NCBI GenBank assembly: GCA_013214355.1
Contig: JABSSL010000079.1
Span: forward strand, 56,566 to 120,565
Length of the DNA stretch: 64,000 nt
Direction: 5' to 3'
Source: Saprospiraceae bacterium
GTDB lineage: Bacteria; Bacteroidota; Bacteroidia; Chitinophagales; Saprospiraceae
The position numbers and the translations under genes were made by a program. The notes under the pieces are model-generated. The model did no database searches. It was not told where the DNA came from and saw nothing but the letters and a program-made list of their open reading frames with translations. Positions within the stretch are counted from its first letter, which is position 1; each line of letters starts with the position of its first letter. Positions 19,401 to 26,769 of this stretch are shown one piece after another.

Positions 19401-22043
19401 AATGCTTGCATAGAGGTAGCTAGTGTGGAAATTACCCAACCAACTCCACTGGAATTGAGCTTTTCAGTGGAGAATGAACCTTGTGAAGGGAATGCCGATG
19501 GTTTTATACAAACCACCGTGCAGGGTGGAGTATTACCTTATGAGTTTATCTGGAACACAGGGGATACGAGTCAAAATCTTAGCCAGGTAATGGGGGGAAT
19601 GTATAGTCTTACCGTAACGGATTCTTCCGGTTGTCAAGTTAGCGGAGTGGTGGAGCTTCTGGAGAGACCCGGTCTGGTCCTTAGCGTACTAAAATCAGAT
19701 ATCAGCTGTTTTGGTGAAGTAGATGGTACAGCCAGTGCCCTCGTTTTAGGCGGCACCGCCCCCTTTTCCTATAATTGGAGCACAGGGGATGCCAGTGAAA
19801 GTCTCAGTGGCTTGGGTGTCGATGAATATGCGCTGACCGTAACTGACCAAGCCGGCTGCTATGATACTTTGGCCTTTACAATTGATAGCCCTGACTCTCT
19901 CCGAGCAAAGGTAGTGAGCCTGGATGTTTCTTGTTTTGGATCAGCGGATGGACTGATAACGGTAGAGGTCAACGGTGGGACGATGCCCTATGATTTGATG
20001 TGGAGCAATGACAGCACGGGTACGATTTTGTCTGACTTAGGTCCAGGTGATTTCGAACTTCAATTAACTGATGCGAATGGTTGTGACTTGATAGAGAAAA
20101 TAAGCATAGCTGAGCCGGATTCCCTTTGGTTGGAATTTGATATTGGAAAACTACCTTGCGGATCTAACGAAGATGGTCAGATTAGCGTAGAAGTATTTGG
20201 TGGAGTACCTGAATATGAATTTAGTTGGAGCACTGGGGATACGAAAGCAGGAATCGGAGATATTGGATCTGGGGCATATAGCTTAACGGTAACGGACCAG
20301 AATAATTGCCAGGTGATTGATACCGTTATACTACCTGCTACTCCTGAGCTATTTTGTACGATAGAGACCGTACAGGAGGTGACTATGGGAGGAGATGGCG
20401 CCTTAGAAGTCTTGATCGATGGTGGGACGGAACCCTATCAAATTGTGTGGAGTAATGGAGATACCACTGCCCTTATTGACAGCTTGGACTTTGGTGAATA
20501 TGAAGTATCCATTACTGATGCTAATGGCTGTATGACTTCTTGTTTGGATACCCTGATGGGACTAGCTTCATTAGGCTCATTCGTATGGTTAGATGAAAAT
20601 CGTGACGGGATTCAAGATCCAGAGGAGGAGGGCTTTCCCAATGTAAGTATTCAGATTGTTGGTGTTGATTCTGCTAATATGGGTTTTACCGCCACTACGA
20701 CCACGGATGAAACAGGAGCCTATCTTTTTGAGGTACCGCCAGGACAGTATGTTCTAGAATTTACGTTGCCAACAGGCTTTATTCTCACTATTCCCAACGA
20801 AGGGATGGACGACGAAAGGGATAGCGATATTGACCCCATTACCTTTGCTAGCGATACCATAAGTCTATCTCCCCGGGCCCAGATGCTAAACATAGATGCA
20901 GGTTGCATCAGTGAATGTGATCCCGTTACAGAGCCGGGACGTATCAATGCGAGTACTAACTATCTCTGTGGATCTGGTAATGATCCGGGTCCCATACTGA
21001 ATATTGCTTCGCCTGCTGGAGGAAGCGGAGAAACCGAATACCTATGGATGCAAAGTACATTCAATGGTCCGATTGGAGGAGGATATTGGCAGCCCATACC
21101 GGATTCGAATACCCCAACTTATGATCCAGGCCCTTTGTATGAGACCACCTATTTTGTGCGTTGTGTTAGACGTGAGAAATGCCCGACTTATGTGGAATCA
21201 AACATAGTAAGGATCGAGGTAGGAACCGAGGCGGTGGCGATAGTTGATCTACCTGCTAGGATCTGCGAAAAAGAAGATGTTGTTTTTCGGTCCGTCGGTA
21301 GTGGGGCAGAAGCTTTGATTCAGTGGACTTTTGGTGGTTCTGCTACGCAAAATTTTGTAGTAGGAGATTCTGCAGCATTGTCTTTTAGCTCATTTGGTTC
21401 CTTTCAAGGCAAACTGGAGGTAGAAGAAAATGGCTGTTTAGCCAGTAGAATCTTTTCCTTTAATGTGATCAACAATCCCTTGCTCTGCAATAGTCCACTG
21501 CAGGTGCAGGCTGAGGTGCTAGATGAGGCTAATCGAGAAGTCGAACTTAGTTGGGATCAACCAGAAACTGAAGACACGCTACGGTATGAAATACAATTTT
21601 CCCCAGATGGCATTCATTTTCGTCCCTTGGCGGTCAGAGAGCATTTAGGTCTCGTATCGTCGGGAGTAAATGCTAGATATGCTTGGCAAGATCGGGCGCC
21701 GAAGCCTGGGCGCAATTATTTTAGGGTGATGGTAAGTGATGCTACTGGAAGGAGGGCTTATTCAGCAGTCCATCAGCTTATTTTTTCCGCAGGCTCCACT
21801 ATCGCCATGTTATTTCCGAATCCAGTGCGAGAAACGCTACACTTGGAGTTCTTCGAAACCTTCGGCGAAGAAGTACGAGTAGAGTTATATGATTTCCAAG
21901 GAACGCTCTTAGCGCAACAAGCCTTGGAGACAGGAGAGGATCATCTAATGTTCCCCGTAGGCAATCTAAGTAGTGGTATTTACTTTGCACGAATTTACTA
22001 TGGTGAGGTACCTGTCAAGCACCTGCGCTTTTATAAAAATTAG
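16407..22043 (+). CDS. giant SprB-repeat adhesin-like protein with T9SS sorting domain
   Basis: A secreted surface protein of 1878 residues from this ATG. A signal peptide (LHLFLLLCTLLPSPFLVKA) is followed by 18 SprB-type repeats of about 75 residues (roughly 50-1385), each with the core GGxxPYxYxWSxG then LxxGxYxxTVTDxxGC. Next is one SdrD B-like domain (about 1386-1470, SFVWLDENRDGIQDPEEEG), where the Asp-rich turn probably binds calcium. A second Ig-like part and a type A T9SS C-terminal sorting domain (about 1803-1878, FPNPVRETLHLEF to HLRFYKN) follow. SprB is the gliding adhesin of Flavobacterium; proteins like this are exported by the type IX system and anchored at the surface. The frame also opens at TTG 16380. 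No gliding genes are adjacent. Confidence 0.92.
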   Translation: MLKVHPPTLGGLKNCFLGRKNNLHLFLLLCTLLPSPFLVKAQLIPQLSLVHPSCFGSQDGQIQVSVDGGQGPYSYQWSNGQSTAILEQLPAGTYGLTVTDATGASGTTTAQLQNPSPLMVIVTPVQPSCPQSDDGELILEVWQGKAPYSFVWSDNASGGHRRGLTVGSYEALAIDANGCEKSIQIDLDAASQLNAGALGEPASCDLMNDGLLTASAQYGQQPYSYVWSTGDSTQVVENVEPGYYELTVTDALGCVDTAHALVQTNFAVDMAGSALLCGPGPTSQLNIVANGGTAPYEYHWNTGDVSPEMSNLSEGTYTITITDANNCKTVEKIEIVPSDFSISVIPRDVLCQGDSTGSVLVQASGGEPPYQILWSTGDTTDLIEELIAGSYSVTVTDDNGCQLEESVKLEEPDALLVDFEQTNVSCGGAADGKVKINPTGGKAPYSFLWSHNQIFGELNNLEPGDYTVTVSDANLCEEIIELTITGPEPLELEVDLFLIDCDGSRGGMTAQVSGGVGPYEYRWSNGDSTMMVTELPAGTYGVTITDANQCTISMENLIIDGAPPFQLDLEVQDIECSDEDTGSIEVVVEGGSPPFSYEWSTGQTNKFIDNLSVGEYALTVTDADGCKVSTSATVGRSLPVVLSISTQDIACAGQQNGIAKAEVSGGLSPYFYTWNTGNTGSSIVNLSPGTYSLTITDSAGCTASDTVEIISPDTLKAIPSFMDISCFGEVDGQASVSVSGGVPPYEYSWGNGGTDSLIQNLPAGIYGVVVRDAMDCIVTASITISEPPPLTLSLIIENVPCEGNSSGMIRSTTSGGVQPYSYLWSNGDSTDILLDAASGMYTLQVTDASGCTIEANATLNATPGLQISLEQQDVLCFGQNNGVLEATVEGGLEPLSYQWSNGNRNTKIANLSPGTYALTVTDDNGCYDTISTLISEPPALTIDMLVQNISCAGEADGSASAIVGGGMAPYRYAWGTGDTTATIEDLSVGIYGLIVEDQNACIEVASVEITQPTPLELSFSVENEPCEGNADGFIQTTVQGGVLPYEFIWNTGDTSQNLSQVMGGMYSLTVTDSSGCQVSGVVELLERPGLVLSVLKSDISCFGEVDGTASALVLGGTAPFSYNWSTGDASESLSGLGVDEYALTVTDQAGCYDTLAFTIDSPDSLRAKVVSLDVSCFGSADGLITVEVNGGTMPYDLMWSNDSTGTILSDLGPGDFELQLTDANGCDLIEKISIAEPDSLWLEFDIGKLPCGSNEDGQISVEVFGGVPEYEFSWSTGDTKAGIGDIGSGAYSLTVTDQNNCQVIDTVILPATPELFCTIETVQEVTMGGDGALEVLIDGGTEPYQIVWSNGDTTALIDSLDFGEYEVSITDANGCMTSCLDTLMGLASLGSFVWLDENRDGIQDPEEEGFPNVSIQIVGVDSANMGFTATTTTDETGAYLFEVPPGQYVLEFTLPTGFILTIPNEGMDDERDSDIDPITFASDTISLSPRAQMLNIDAGCISECDPVTEPGRINASTNYLCGSGNDPGPILNIASPAGGSGETEYLWMQSTFNGPIGGGYWQPIPDSNTPTYDPGPLYETTYFVRCVRREKCPTYVESNIVRIEVGTEAVAIVDLPARICEKEDVVFRSVGSGAEALIQWTFGGSATQNFVVGDSAALSFSSFGSFQGKLEVEENGCLASRIFSFNVINNPLLCNSPLQVQAEVLDEANREVELSWDQPETEDTLRYEIQFSPDGIHFRPLAVREHLGLVSSGVNARYAWQDRAPKPGRNYFRVMVSDATGRRAYSAVHQLIFSAGSTIAMLFPNPVRETLHLEFFETFGEEVRVELYDFQGTLLAQQALETGEDHLMFPVGNLSSGIYFARIYYGEVPVKHLRFYKN

Positions 22044-22311
22044 GCCACAAATGGAGTGGTCGTGATTGAGACATTTATTTGTCTTTTGATAAGCCGCAAA
22101 ATGGACTTGATTTAAAGGGTGAAAATGTGCTGAACTGATGACATGAATTTAATGGGTGTGATTTATTTATGTGTATTTATCTGATAGTTAAACTTTTATG
22201 TAATAATGATGCAAAAAATGATTCATTTAAATAGTATTAAATAATCGATTGTTTGAATGAACATATGGCAATTCTTTCATGTAAAAATTATGAAAATTTT
22301 AATATTTAATG

Positions 22312-22343
22312 TTTGCATCATTCAATTATTGTCAATACTATTG
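22312..22343 (+). promoter_or_regulatory. candidate promoter of the sulfur assimilation operon
   Basis: TTTG at 22312-22315 and TACTATTG at 22336-22343 resemble the Bacteroidota -33 and -7 (TAnnTTTG) boxes, with one mismatch and a 20-base spacer. Transcription would begin near 22350, about 19 bases before the first polycysteine leader ORF. The upstream bases 22044-22311 are A+T-rich, with no other feature that I can support. Confidence 0.4.
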
Positions 22344-22368
22344 TGCCATCAAACGGAAGAAAAACTTT

Positions 22369-22434
22369 ATGAAACATCAGATTATGACATGCTGTTGCTG
22401 TTGTACGGAACTGGGGTATACTCCGGACTGGTGA
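22369..22434 (+). CDS. polycysteine leader peptide 1
   Basis: A 21-codon ORF encoding MKHQIM-T-CCCCC-TELGYTPDW. Five consecutive Cys codons (22390-22404: TGC TGT TGC TGT TGT) make translation speed depend on charged tRNA-Cys. A GGAAGA lies nine bases before the ATG, unusual in a phylum that rarely uses Shine-Dalgarno sequences; an in-frame ATG at 22384 is the alternative start. The stop codon is 36 bases before a terminator hairpin. Bases 22406-22415, immediately after the Cys codons, can pair with the left arm of that terminator (22477-22484). I infer a regulatory leader for cysteine-responsive attenuation, not a functional product. Confidence 0.7.
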   Translation: MKHQIMTCCCCCTELGYTPDW

Positions 22435-22470
22435 TTCATTGTGTATAGAGAAATAGATATTCAACATACA

Positions 22471-22511
22471 CGAAAGCCCTTCCGGAAATGCCCGAAGGGG
22501 CTTTCGTTTTT
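22471..22511 (+). terminator. attenuator terminator 1
   Basis: CGAAAGCCC (22471-22479) pairs with GGGCTTTCG (22498-22506); the stem continues through T-G and T-A pairs and, after one mismatch, three G-C pairs. Five T follow (22507-22511). It lies between leader 1 and leader 2, far from any upstream gene on this strand (the previous stop is at 22043), so it is best explained as an attenuator in the leader of the downstream operon. Confidence 0.75.
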
Positions 22512-22569
22512 ACTGGCACAGATAAAGTGCCTCAAAGCTGATAAAATGGCATTTTCTTCAAATAACTGT

Positions 22570-22665
22570 ATGGAATCTATGATGGCTTGTTGTTGCCGCT
22601 GTTGTTGCTGTTGCATGACAGAGCAAGCGGATTTCCGTGCATGGGATTTGAATATTCAGGTATAA
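22570..22665 (+). CDS. polycysteine leader peptide 2
   Basis: A short ORF encoding MESMMA-CCCRCCCCC-MTEQADFRAWDLNIQV from the ATG at 22570 (31 residues). In-frame ATGs at 22546, 22579 and 22582 are alternatives, so the start is uncertain. Eight of nine codons at 22588-22614 are Cys. The single Arg codon in the run supplies CCGCT (22596-22600), which is complementary to AGCGG at 22626-22630, giving a possible protector hairpin. The stop at 22663-22665 is 22 bases before terminator 2. As in leader 1, the Cys run is followed by a Thr-Glu pair (MTE or TE). The gene product itself is probably irrelevant; its translation is the sensor. Confidence 0.7.
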   Translation: MESMMACCCRCCCCCMTEQADFRAWDLNIQV

Positions 22666-22711
22666 AAGTTAACCTTCAGAATACATCAATTGGCCCTTCC
22701 GGAAATCCGCT
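22626..22711 (+). promoter_or_regulatory. predicted antiterminator pairing of attenuator 2
   Basis: Bases 22626-22637 (AGCGGATTTCCG), inside leader ORF 2 just after the Cys codons, are perfectly complementary over 12 bp to 22700-22711, the last base of the left arm plus the whole loop of terminator 2. A 12-bp helix using an 11-base loop should be incompatible with the 13-bp terminator stem. A ribosome stalled on Cys codons would leave 22626-22637 free to form it and let RNA polymerase continue. This is inferred from base complementarity only. Confidence 0.55.
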
Positions 22712-22730
22712 GGAAGGGCCAATTTTTTTT
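22688..22730 (+). terminator. attenuator terminator 2
   Basis: A perfect 13-bp stem (22688-22700 with 22712-22724), an 11-base loop (22701-22711) and a T-run continuing to 22730. It lies 33 bases before the sulfite reductase start codon. It shares the 14-base sequence GCCCTTCCGGAAAT (22693-22706) with terminator 1 (22476-22489), suggesting the two leader-terminator units arose by duplication or are kept alike by selection. Confidence 0.85.
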
Positions 22731-22763
22731 GCCTTGTGGCTTGATCTTAAAAATCTTATTTAC

Positions 22764-24914
22764 ATGAGTTCGTCATTTGATTTTTCGACTGTTAGTGCCG
22801 CTGCTCGTAAAGATATCTTGGAGCTAGATCGGCGAATCCAAGCCTTTAAAGATGGGATAGAGGACGAGGAGCGATTTCGTCATTATCGCTTAACTAGAGG
22901 AGTGTATGGGCAACGCCAATTGGGCGTGCAAATGTTTCGAACTAAAATTCCATTTGGTAAACTGACTACGGATCAACTGGTACGTCTAGCGGATGTATCT
23001 GAGAAGTATGCCACTGGGAATCTCCATATGACCACTCGGCAAAACATCCAAATGCACTACGTGAAACTGGATGATTCACCTAAAATCTGGACGGAGTTGG
23101 CACAAGTGGGCGTAACGGCCAGAGAAGCTTGTGGCAACACCGTAAGAAACCTTACTGCTTCAGCCAACGCCGGCATAGACCCTGACGAACTCTTTGACGT
23201 TTCTCCCTACGTTTTTGCGGTTTACGAGTATTTTTTGCGCAACCCTATCTGCCAAGATATGGGCCGTAAGATTAAGCCTGCTTTCTCCTCTAGTGATAAA
23301 GATTCTGCCTTTACTTACTTTCACGATTTTGGCTTCATCCCACGCATCAAAGAGGTGGATGGCAAAACCGTACGTGGCTTTAAGGTGGTAGTAGGTGGAG
23401 GCCTTGGTGCCGTTTCGATGGTAGCGCATGATGCGTATGAATTCTTGGCAGAAGACGAAATCATTCCATTCATGGAGGCAACCATTCGAGTTTTTGATCG
23501 CTACGGGGAGCGTGAGAAGCGGATGAAAGCAAGAATGAAATTCCTAATCAAGAAATTAGGTTTCGAAACCTTTATGGCTTTGGTAGAGCAGGAAAGAACG
23601 GCACTTCCCAATCACAAAATTGCGATTGACACCAGCGCCGTGGCTATTCCTGATCCAGCCCCTTATCAAGCTGCTCCTACGCAAAATCCTATCAATCAAG
23701 CTGCTTATGATTTGTGGTTGCGCACCAATGTGTTTGAGCAGAAGCAAAAGGGATTTTATGCCATACAAATTCGACTTCCTTTGGGAGATATTGATGCAGA
23801 GCGTGCTAGAAAGTTTGCACAATTAGTCAAAGCTTATGCTGCCGACGACATCCGTGTGACCGTGAACCAAGGCCTACTAATCAAGTTTTTGCGCCCAGAA
23901 GTCTTGCCCTATATTTTCAATCAATTGACTGAATTAGATTTGGCCAAGCCTGGTTTCAATTCGATTACGGATATCACAGCTTGCCCAGGTACGGATACTT
24001 GTGCACTGGGAGTAACCAATAGTACTGGATTGGCCAAACATCTGGAAGAAGTGATTCAGGAGGAATACCCAGTTTTGATTGAAGAAAGCGATATCAAAAT
24101 CAAGATTAGTGGCTGCATGAATGCCTGCGGACAGCACATGGCTGCTCAGATTGGCTTCCACGGTAGTTCCATCAAGAAAGGGGAGCTGGTCGTACCAGCT
24201 ATGCAGATCGTTTTGGGAGGAGGAGTTGATGAAAGTGGAGAGGGCTTTATTGCTCAGAAGATCATTAAACTACCCACCAAGCGAATCACGGATGCCTTCA
24301 GAATTATCCTAGCAGACTATGAAAACGAGGCGCAAGAAGGAGAGTATTACAATCAATACGTAGTACGCCAGGGCCGTCGCTATTTTTACGATCTGCTCAA
24401 ACACCTAGCTGATGTGACCACCTTGCAAGGAAGCGAACTTTTTGATTGGGGACAAGATCACGCTTACCTACAGGAAATTGGAGTAGGGGAGTGTGCCGGT
24501 GTTGCCTTGGATATGGTCGGTACTATTCTAATGGACGCCAAAGAAAAATGGGAGCAGGGAGCTGCTGAACTCGAAGTTGGAGAATGGGCCAGATCCATCT
24601 ATGGTTCTTATCTCACTTTTGTGGTGGGCGCCAAGGCGCTCTTGCTAAGCAAGGATGTGAAGTGTAATACCCATAGAGGAATCATCTCAGATTTTCAAAC
24701 TCACTTTGTAGAGACCGGAGATATTAGTCTATACAGCGACTTTAATGAAGTGGTGTTACAAATCAATCAAAATCCACCAACGGCGGCTTTTGCCAAGGAC
24801 TATGCGGAGCAAGCTAAAGCTTATCTGGATAAGGTGTTTGCAATTCGGGAGGCGCAGCTGCAGGTAGCGGGTGGTGTAGATAAATTGGTTATCGGTCATT
24901 ATTATAAGGCGTAA
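22764..24914 (+). CDS. assimilatory sulfite (nitrite/sulfite) reductase hemoprotein
   Basis: A 716-residue siroheme and [4Fe-4S] reductase that carries out the six-electron reduction of sulfite to sulfide (nitrite to ammonia in relatives). The two ferredoxin-like half-domains are visible (FRTKIPFGKLTTDQLVRLADVSEKYATGNLHMTTRQNIQMHYV, then the repeat near 345-420). The cluster and siroheme ligands are Cys407 and Cys413 (ACPGTDTC) and Cys451 and Cys455 (GCMNACGQH). A roughly 155-residue helical C-terminal extension (about 555-716) is seen in Bacteroidota members, often labelled HEPN-like. The frame opens further upstream into the leader, but the ATG at 22764 after terminator 2 is the sensible start. 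The siroheme and cysH genes downstream favour sulfite as substrate. Confidence 0.92.
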   Translation: MSSSFDFSTVSAAARKDILELDRRIQAFKDGIEDEERFRHYRLTRGVYGQRQLGVQMFRTKIPFGKLTTDQLVRLADVSEKYATGNLHMTTRQNIQMHYVKLDDSPKIWTELAQVGVTAREACGNTVRNLTASANAGIDPDELFDVSPYVFAVYEYFLRNPICQDMGRKIKPAFSSSDKDSAFTYFHDFGFIPRIKEVDGKTVRGFKVVVGGGLGAVSMVAHDAYEFLAEDEIIPFMEATIRVFDRYGEREKRMKARMKFLIKKLGFETFMALVEQERTALPNHKIAIDTSAVAIPDPAPYQAAPTQNPINQAAYDLWLRTNVFEQKQKGFYAIQIRLPLGDIDAERARKFAQLVKAYAADDIRVTVNQGLLIKFLRPEVLPYIFNQLTELDLAKPGFNSITDITACPGTDTCALGVTNSTGLAKHLEEVIQEEYPVLIEESDIKIKISGCMNACGQHMAAQIGFHGSSIKKGELVVPAMQIVLGGGVDESGEGFIAQKIIKLPTKRITDAFRIILADYENEAQEGEYYNQYVVRQGRRYFYDLLKHLADVTTLQGSELFDWGQDHAYLQEIGVGECAGVALDMVGTILMDAKEKWEQGAAELEVGEWARSIYGSYLTFVVGAKALLLSKDVKCNTHRGIISDFQTHFVETGDISLYSDFNEVVLQINQNPPTAAFAKDYAEQAKAYLDKVFAIREAQLQVAGGVDKLVIGHYYKA

Positions 24915-24976
24915 ATCGCTAGAAGAGGAAAGTTTCAGCAAACTCAACCTCCTTCAAGCGTCAAAATAGTAATCAC

Positions 24977-25765
24977 ATGTCAAAATCAAAAGAAGCACGC
25001 ATTACTTTAGTAGGGGCCGGTCCGGGAGATCCAGATCTGATCACTATGAAGGGAATCAAGGCATTACGACAGGCAGATGTGGTGCTTTATGATGCCCTAG
25101 TTAATGAGGTGATCCTTGAGGAGGCGCCAGCCCATGCGCTACGCATCTTCGTAGGAAAACGAGCGGGTAAGCACAGTCACAAGCAAGCAGAAATCAATTT
25201 ACTCTTGGTGCAATATGCCTACAACTATGGGCATGTGGTTCGACTGAAAGGAGGAGATCCTTTTGTTTTTGGTCGGGGTCATGAAGAGCTGAGCTATGCC
25301 AGTAGCTTCGACATCCCGGTGACGGTAGTACCTGGTATTTCCAGTTGCATTGCTTTACCTGAACTACAGGGCGTACCGCCGACTCGCCGCGGAATGAACG
25401 AGAGCTTTTGGGTATTGACGGGTACAACTCGAAATGGTACGCTATCTGAGGATGTTGCGATCGCTGCAAAGTCAAGTGCTACGGCCATCATTTTGATGGG
25501 CATGAGGAAGATTGATCAAATCATGAAGTTGTTTGCGGCAGAGGGCAAAGCAGAAACACCAGTAATGGTGATTCAAAATGGATCGCTTCCCAACGAGAAG
25601 TGTATCCTAGGTACAGTGGCTAACATCGCCGATTTGGTACAAGAGGCCAAATTGGGTAGCCCAGGCATAATTGTAGTGGGAGAGGTTGTACATTTGCATC
25701 CTTCCTTAGCGGTAGCCGCAATGTTGCCGGAGGAACAACACCGATCCTTACGCAAATCTGCCTAG
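24977..25765 (+). CDS. cobA: uroporphyrinogen-III C-methyltransferase
   Basis: SUMT, the SAM-dependent enzyme that methylates uroporphyrinogen III at C2 and C7 to make precorrin-2, the first step toward siroheme. At 262 residues it is a stand-alone enzyme rather than the C-terminal half of CysG. Motifs are VGAGPGDPDLITMKG (about 12-26), VLYDALVN, VRLKGGDPFVFGRG (about 88-101) and VVPGISSCIALPELQGVPPTRRG (about 117-139), plus the late GSPGIIVVGEVV. It starts 62 bases after the sulfite reductase gene and its stop is one base before the next start, so it belongs to the sulfur operon and supplies the siroheme for the reductase. Confidence 0.95.
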   Translation: MSKSKEARITLVGAGPGDPDLITMKGIKALRQADVVLYDALVNEVILEEAPAHALRIFVGKRAGKHSHKQAEINLLLVQYAYNYGHVVRLKGGDPFVFGRGHEELSYASSFDIPVTVVPGISSCIALPELQGVPPTRRGMNESFWVLTGTTRNGTLSEDVAIAAKSSATAIILMGMRKIDQIMKLFAAEGKAETPVMVIQNGSLPNEKCILGTVANIADLVQEAKLGSPGIIVVGEVVHLHPSLAVAAMLPEEQHRSLRKSA

Positions 25766-25766
25766 A

Positions 25767-26363
25767 ATGAGTGAAAGAAATGAACTTTATCCCGTTTTCC
25801 TCAAGCTTCATCAACTCAAGTTGCTGATTGTTGGAGCAGGAGAAGTGGGATATGAAAAATTATCCTTTATCCTTAAAAGTAGCCCACGCGCAAACGTGCG
25901 CATGGTAGCTCCTTGGGTCTCCCCGGAGATCGAAAATCTCCTAGCTAGCAAAGAAACGCATAGCGTGGAAATCATCCGACGTCCTTTTGAAGAGAGTGAT
26001 GTAGATTGGCCCGATCTAGTTATTGCTGCCACCAACATCGAAACATTGAACCAAGAGGTACAGAAAGTCGCTAAAGACCGCCAAAAGTTGGTCAATGTAG
26101 CGGATACACCAGCACTTTGCGACTTCTACCTCGGTTCCATCGTCACAAAAGGTTTTTTAAAAGTAGCAGTTTCCACAAATGGTCAATCTCCTACTTTCGC
26201 AAAACGATTCAGACAGCTGCTGGAGGAAGTGCTCCCAGAAGATACGTCTGATCTATTGGAAAATCTGAAGGAGATTCGAGATCGTTTGGGAGGAGATTTT
26301 GCCCATAAGGTAAAGGAATTAAATAGAATTACAGCTTCCCTACTAGAGGAGGAGAATACCTAA
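25767..26363 (+). CDS. precorrin-2 dehydrogenase / sirohydrochlorin ferrochelatase
   Basis: Equivalent to the N-terminal half of CysG (or Met8p/SirC): an NAD-dependent dehydrogenase turning precorrin-2 into sirohydrochlorin, with ferrochelatase activity in some members. The 198 residues include the NAD-binding Rossmann motif LLIVGAGEVGYEKL (about 14-27), VIAATNIETLNQEV (about 88-101) with an Asn in the usual position, and the family signature NVADTPALCDFYLGSIVTKGFLKVAVSTNGQSPTFAKRFR (about 110-149). One base separates it from cobA, giving translational coupling. Whether it also inserts iron cannot be told from sequence; no separate ferrochelatase gene lies in the window. Confidence 0.92.
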   Translation: MSERNELYPVFLKLHQLKLLIVGAGEVGYEKLSFILKSSPRANVRMVAPWVSPEIENLLASKETHSVEIIRRPFEESDVDWPDLVIAATNIETLNQEVQKVAKDRQKLVNVADTPALCDFYLGSIVTKGFLKVAVSTNGQSPTFAKRFRQLLEEVLPEDTSDLLENLKEIRDRLGGDFAHKVKELNRITASLLEEENT

Positions 26364-26433
26364 TCCATTAACCAAATCTTAGATCAAATTATTACGGTGA
26401 GTCAAGTTAAATCTGGTTCGCCCTGGGAGATTT

Positions 26434-26769
26434 ATGTTTCAAGTTAAAAATGAATCCGGTACCATGTCGAAAAAAACTGTACACGAAGGCAAAAGAAGAA
26501 GTGTGATTAAAGCGATCACTTATCGTACTTCCGCTACCATAGCCACTTTTACTTTGGCTTATGCATTTACAGGTAGCCTAGAAATTGCCGGCCAGATCGG
26601 CGTACTTGATTTCGTAATCAAATTCCTCATTTACTATATCAATGAGCGCCTCTGGACTAAAACCAGCTGGGGGTACCAAGATAAAACATCTATTAAAACA
26701 ACAGATCAGAATGACTACCTATCACAACACCAGTCAGCAAACGCGCCAGTTGCCAGCCTTGAGCATTGA
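26434..26769 (+). CDS. DUF2061 membrane protein
   Basis: A small membrane protein of the DUF2061 family, 111 residues from the ATG at 26434, which has a GGGAGA seven bases upstream; the alternative ATG at 26464 gives 101. The family core is RRSVIKAITYRTSATIATFTLAYAFTGSLEIAGQIGVLDFVIKFLIYYINERLW (about 21-75), two membrane helices. DUF2061 genes are frequently linked to, or fused near, sulfate-assimilation genes, and an electron transfer or transport role is sometimes suggested; none is proven. The hydrophilic tail is encoded by DNA that overlaps the start of cysH by 59 bases in another frame. Confidence 0.8.
   Translation: MFQVKNESGTMSKKTVHEGKRRSVIKAITYRTSATIATFTLAYAFTGSLEIAGQIGVLDFVIKFLIYYINERLWTKTSWGYQDKTSIKTTDQNDYLSQHQSANAPVASLEH

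Noticed and set aside
22257..22448. 63-codon ORF overlapping polycysteine leader 1 in another frame
   Set aside because: The leader frame with five Cys codons and a GGAAGA upstream explains the region better; this frame is A+T-driven and hydrophobic by chance.
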